Shown: one piece after another, positions 24,633 through 25,944 of the stretch | Numbering within the stretch: position 1 is the first letter of the stretch | Layout: every line of letters starts with the position of its first letter | Assembly (NCBI GenBank): GCA_937926515.1 | Contig: CALAZZ010000155.1 | Coordinates: 1-25,944, forward strand | Direction of reading: 5' to 3' | Source: an uncultured Bacteroidales bacterium | GTDB lineage: Bacteria; Bacteroidota; Bacteroidia; Bacteroidales; F082 | DNA: 25,944 nucleotides | Notes under the pieces: generated by a model | Told to the model about the DNA's origin: nothing | Database searches by the model: none | What the model saw: the letters and a program-made list of their open reading frames with translations, nothing else | Program-made: the position numbers and the translations under genes

Positions 24633-25105
24633 AAGGTGAAAAAGGTAAATATCAGTTAGTTGTAACAGATAAAAGCTGGAAAACACTTAAGATGAAACTA
24701 AAAGAGATTACCCGAAAGACAAGCCCTATGAGCTTTAACGAGCGCATAGAAAAACTCAATCAGGTAACTCGCGGATGGATTAACTACTTCAAACATGCGA
24801 GCATCAATCAGAAGCTTGCAAATATTGACGGATGGTTGAGAAACCGTCTTCGATACTGCATCTGGACAGACTGGAAGAAGCCCGAACGCAGACGCAAAAA
24901 CCTCATTCGTCTAGGGATTCCGCATGGCCAGGCCTATGCTTGGAGTAGAACTCGAATGGGAGGTTGGGCTGTTGCCCAGAGTCCTATTTTGATTACTACC
25001 ATCACTTTAGAACGGCTTCGGAAACGGGGCTACATTTCTATGCTTAGTTTATATCAGGAAGTTTCGCTTAACAACTACAAAAACTCGCTCTTCCCCATGT
25101 TTTAA
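24620..25105 (+). pseudogene. Group II intron maturase, C-terminal fragment only (161 aa)
   Basis: Intact enzymes of this family carry a reverse transcriptase (about 300 residues) before the maturase region; here only the last part remains. Residues from about 5 on match the end of the RT/thumb and the maturase (X) domain: GKYQLVVTDKSWKTLKMKL, SFNERIEKLNQVTRGWINYF, DGWLRNRLRYCIWTDWKKPE, KNLIRLGIPHGQAYAW and SRTRMGGWAVAQSPIL. There is no YADD active site and no endonuclease (HNH) domain. The first four residues come from the flanking repeat, so the ORF start is a fusion by chance. It cannot be an active retroelement. Intron domains V and VI follow 1 bp after the stop, as expected for an intron-encoded ORF in domain IV. 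Confidence 0.9.
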
Positions 25106-25190
25106 AGAACCGCCGTATACGAGACCCGTACGTACGGTGGTGTGAGAGGCGCTCCGGTGGGCTCAATAGCTCACCGGCCGTCTACTCGAT
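24633..25190 (+). mobile_element. 3' remnant of a group II intron (5' end missing)
   Basis: Comprises the maturase tail plus domains V and VI and a proper 3' end. No 5' splice site (GTGCG-type) or domain I is visible upstream; the sequence to the left is phage repeat and then the late-block promoter region. The remnant is therefore 5'-truncated, through incomplete reverse transcription or later deletion. It cannot splice in cis. Confidence 0.85.
25107..25190 (+). ncRNA. Group II intron domains V and VI and 3' splice end
   Basis: Domain V spans 25107-25149. It starts GAACCGCCGTATACGAGACC and pairs with GTACGTACGGTGGT to form the conserved hairpin, with a CGC-type catalytic triad and GAGA-like tetraloop region. 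Domain VI spans about 25150-25190 with stem CCGGTG / CACCGG. The sequence CTACTCGAT at the end provides a bulged branch-point A seven nucleotides from the 3' end, which closes in the usual AY. The base after 25190 starts the 3' exon, TATGCCCC. I did not assign an intron class. Confidence 0.85.
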
Positions 25191-25231
25191 TATGCCCCGT
25201 TTTTTTTGCGTTCTTATTTAGAATTAAATTA

Positions 25232-25300
25232 AATTACAAAATAAATGAAAATATTTGTAAAAACATTTGGTAATTACAAAATAACGTTGTATATTTGTAG
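25232..25300 (+). repeat. Imperfect 40-bp tandem duplication containing promoter elements
   Basis: AATTACAAAATAA occurs at 25232-25244 and again at 25272-25284, and ATATTTGTA at 25251-25259 and 25291-25299. Both pairs are exactly 40 bp apart. The second copy contains the good -7 box; the first has a near match, so the promoter region appears to have arisen by tandem duplication. The surrounding 25191-25337 is A/T-rich and holds no gene. Confidence 0.65.
25266..25297 (+). promoter_or_regulatory. Bacteroidetes-type promoter for the 90-aa ORF
   Basis: TTTG at 25266-25269 and TATATTTG at 25290-25297 are separated by 20 bp, a very good match to the TTTG-N19-TAnnTTTG consensus. The start codon is at 25338, leaving a leader of about 35 nt. 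Most integron cassettes lack their own promoter, so its presence in a cassette-like unit is notable. Confidence 0.65.
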
Positions 25301-25337
25301 AGTAATAATTAATTAATAACATTTAAAACATACAACG

Positions 25338-25610
25338 ATGAAACGAATTGAAATTACAACACCAGAAATCAGATTTGAGTACAACAAAAATGCAGGTTGT
25401 GTTGAAGACCCTAAATTTTTCAAACAAGGTACATTTTGCGGAATACCTTATGCTGAAGAAACAAATGAAGATGGTAAATGGAAAGTTATATTTAAGCATC
25501 CTGATACAGGTGAATTTTATGAAGATACATACACCTGGACTAATACTCACCCTACTGAAATGAGTGAAGGGTTTAAAAATGCAATCCGTGAACAAATCAA
25601 CAATATTTAA
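25338..25610 (+). CDS. Hypothetical small protein (90 aa)
   Basis: No family recognised. The gene has its own well-placed promoter, an A-rich leader (AACATTTAAAACATACAACG before the ATG) and clean start and stop codons (TAA). The protein is polar and acidic, with aromatic residues (GIPYAEETNEDGKWKVIFKH and FYEDTYTWTNTHP) suggesting a small beta fold, then a short C-terminal helix (SEGFKNAIREQINNI). It has no membrane segment. One base separates it from the next ORF, so the two form a bicistronic unit. Both lie between TATGCCCC (25191) and the attC-like hairpin, i.e. inside one cassette-like interval. Small orphan proteins are typical of integron cassettes, but function is unknown. Confidence 0.7.
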   Translation: MKRIEITTPEIRFEYNKNAGCVEDPKFFKQGTFCGIPYAEETNEDGKWKVIFKHPDTGEFYEDTYTWTNTHPTEMSEGFKNAIREQINNI

Positions 25611-25611
25611 G

Positions 25612-25803
25612 ATGGCATTTTGGATACTCAATAAAAACACAAACACTCCTGCAATATGTGGGAGTGTTATTGCTGTTTCTGAATATACAGGAATAAGCAA
25701 GGATACACTATATGACTACTTTTCGAGAAAGAAAGTTAATGAATACTCTAATGCTCAATTTCGAGTATGTAAGGTTACGATAATACGGGCTTTGCGTTCT
25801 TAA
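25612..25803 (+). CDS. Hypothetical small basic protein, HTH-like (63 aa)
   Basis: I choose the ATG at 25612, one base after the preceding stop, rather than the in-frame ATG at 25564, which lies inside the 90-aa gene. Residues about 20-45 (VSEYTGISKDTLYDYFSRKK) read like a helix-turn-helix. They are followed by VNEYSNAQFRVCKVTIIRAL, a pattern I associate with short DNA-binding-like proteins of Bacteroidetes mobile elements. The C-terminus is basic. The stop (TAA) is 2 bp before the attC-like hairpin, the close spacing seen in integron cassettes. A regulator of the upstream gene or of the cassette is possible, but is only a guess. Confidence 0.65.
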   Translation: MAFWILNKNTNTPAICGSVIAVSEYTGISKDTLYDYFSRKKVNEYSNAQFRVCKVTIIRALRS

Positions 25804-25805
25804 AT

Positions 25806-25875
25806 GGGGCATAACGGTTTCGGGCTTGGCGACAGGCTGAGGAACGAGGCTTGCGCCAAACCCGTGTTATGCCCC
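25806..25875 (+). repeat. attC-like imperfect hairpin (cassette recombination site candidate)
   Basis: Outer arms GGGGCATAAC (25806-25815) and GTTATGCCCC (25866-25875) are a perfect 10-bp inverted repeat. Inner arms GGGCTTGGCG (25822-25831) and CGCCAAACCC (25854-25863) pair at 9 of 10 positions. The spacers between outer and inner arms are unequal (6 and 2 nt) and the central loop is 22 nt. Two paired boxes split by an unpaired spacer, about 70 nt in all and directly after a small ORF, is the R/L box plan of integron attC sites. GTTATGC departs at one position from the GTTRRRY consensus. No T-run follows, so a terminator is less likely. Confidence 0.5.
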
Positions 25876-25918
25876 CGAAGGGAAAGTTTGTTTTATTAAA
25901 ATTTTGAGCGTAGGAAAT

Positions 25919-25944
25919 ATGAATGTATTAAGTTTATTTGACGG
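25919..25944 (+). CDS. Start of a DNA cytosine-5 methyltransferase (cut by window end)
   Basis: Only nine residues are visible, MNVLSLFDG. They match the N-terminus of phage and Bacteroidetes C5 cytosine methyltransferases, in which motif I (LSLFDGxxxG, the S-adenosylmethionine site) begins at about residue 4. The ATG follows an A-rich TAGGAAAT leader, 43 bp after the attC-like hairpin. If correct, it would methylate phage or host DNA, as anti-restriction or as part of a modification system. The short visible length limits confidence. Confidence 0.65.

Noticed and set aside
25564..25611. ATG at 25564 as start of the HTH-like ORF.
   Set aside because: It lies inside the 90-aa gene in another frame. 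The ATG at 25612, one base after that gene's stop, is the natural coupled start.
25806..25875. Rho-independent terminator after the 63-aa ORF.
   Set aside because: No T-run follows on the plus strand, and the two-box arm structure with unequal spacers fits an attC-like site better. Some termination cannot be excluded.

Overview
The window looks like the late-gene half of a double-stranded DNA phage (or prophage) of a Bacteroidetes host, followed on the right by about 1.3 kb of accessory DNA. The Bacteroidetes assignment rests on a FISUMP-domain protein, promoter-like sites of the TTTG/TAnnTTTG type, A-rich sequence in place of strong Shine-Dalgarno sites, and an intron maturase fragment of a type I associate with that phylum. 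A large P22-style portal, a stubby adaptor module, candidate ejection proteins and the absence of tape-measure or tail-tube genes suggest a short-tailed (podovirus-like) virion. I do not recognise the exact phage.

Layout: (1) 8-7573, leftward: a small decoration-type protein, scaffold, major capsid protein, a strong terminator, then head-completion, adaptor and fibre genes ending in a FISUMP receptor-binding candidate. (2) 7713-10832, rightward: probable small terminase, large terminase, a small basic protein and a RuvC-like resolvase, driven by a promoter at about 7660-7690. (3) A hairpin at about 10854-10873 separates convergent transcription. (4) 10935-24366, leftward: a 181-aa and a 528-aa internal virion candidate, a 3079-aa polyvalent protein with two zincin-like motifs, and the portal, packed with almost no gaps. 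(5) 24367-24619: a divergent intergenic region with 12-bp repeats and small palindromes. (6) 24620-25944, rightward: the 3' end of a group II intron (maturase C-terminus plus domains V/VI), a promoter, two small ORFs, an attC-like hairpin, and the first codons of a DNA cytosine methyltransferase.

Blocks 1-4 encode DNA packaging, capsid assembly, the ejection apparatus and host adsorption. The most unusual part is the right end. The intron's 3' end sits directly against TATGCCCC, which is also one arm-end of the attC-like hairpin about 670 bp downstream, so the two small ORFs lie in a unit shaped like an integron gene cassette. Other notable points are an N-terminal signal-like segment on the capsid protein, an in-frame amber codon splitting the adaptor gene, and a circularly permuted FISUMP domain. 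No tRNA, CRISPR array, integrase or lysis gene is visible.
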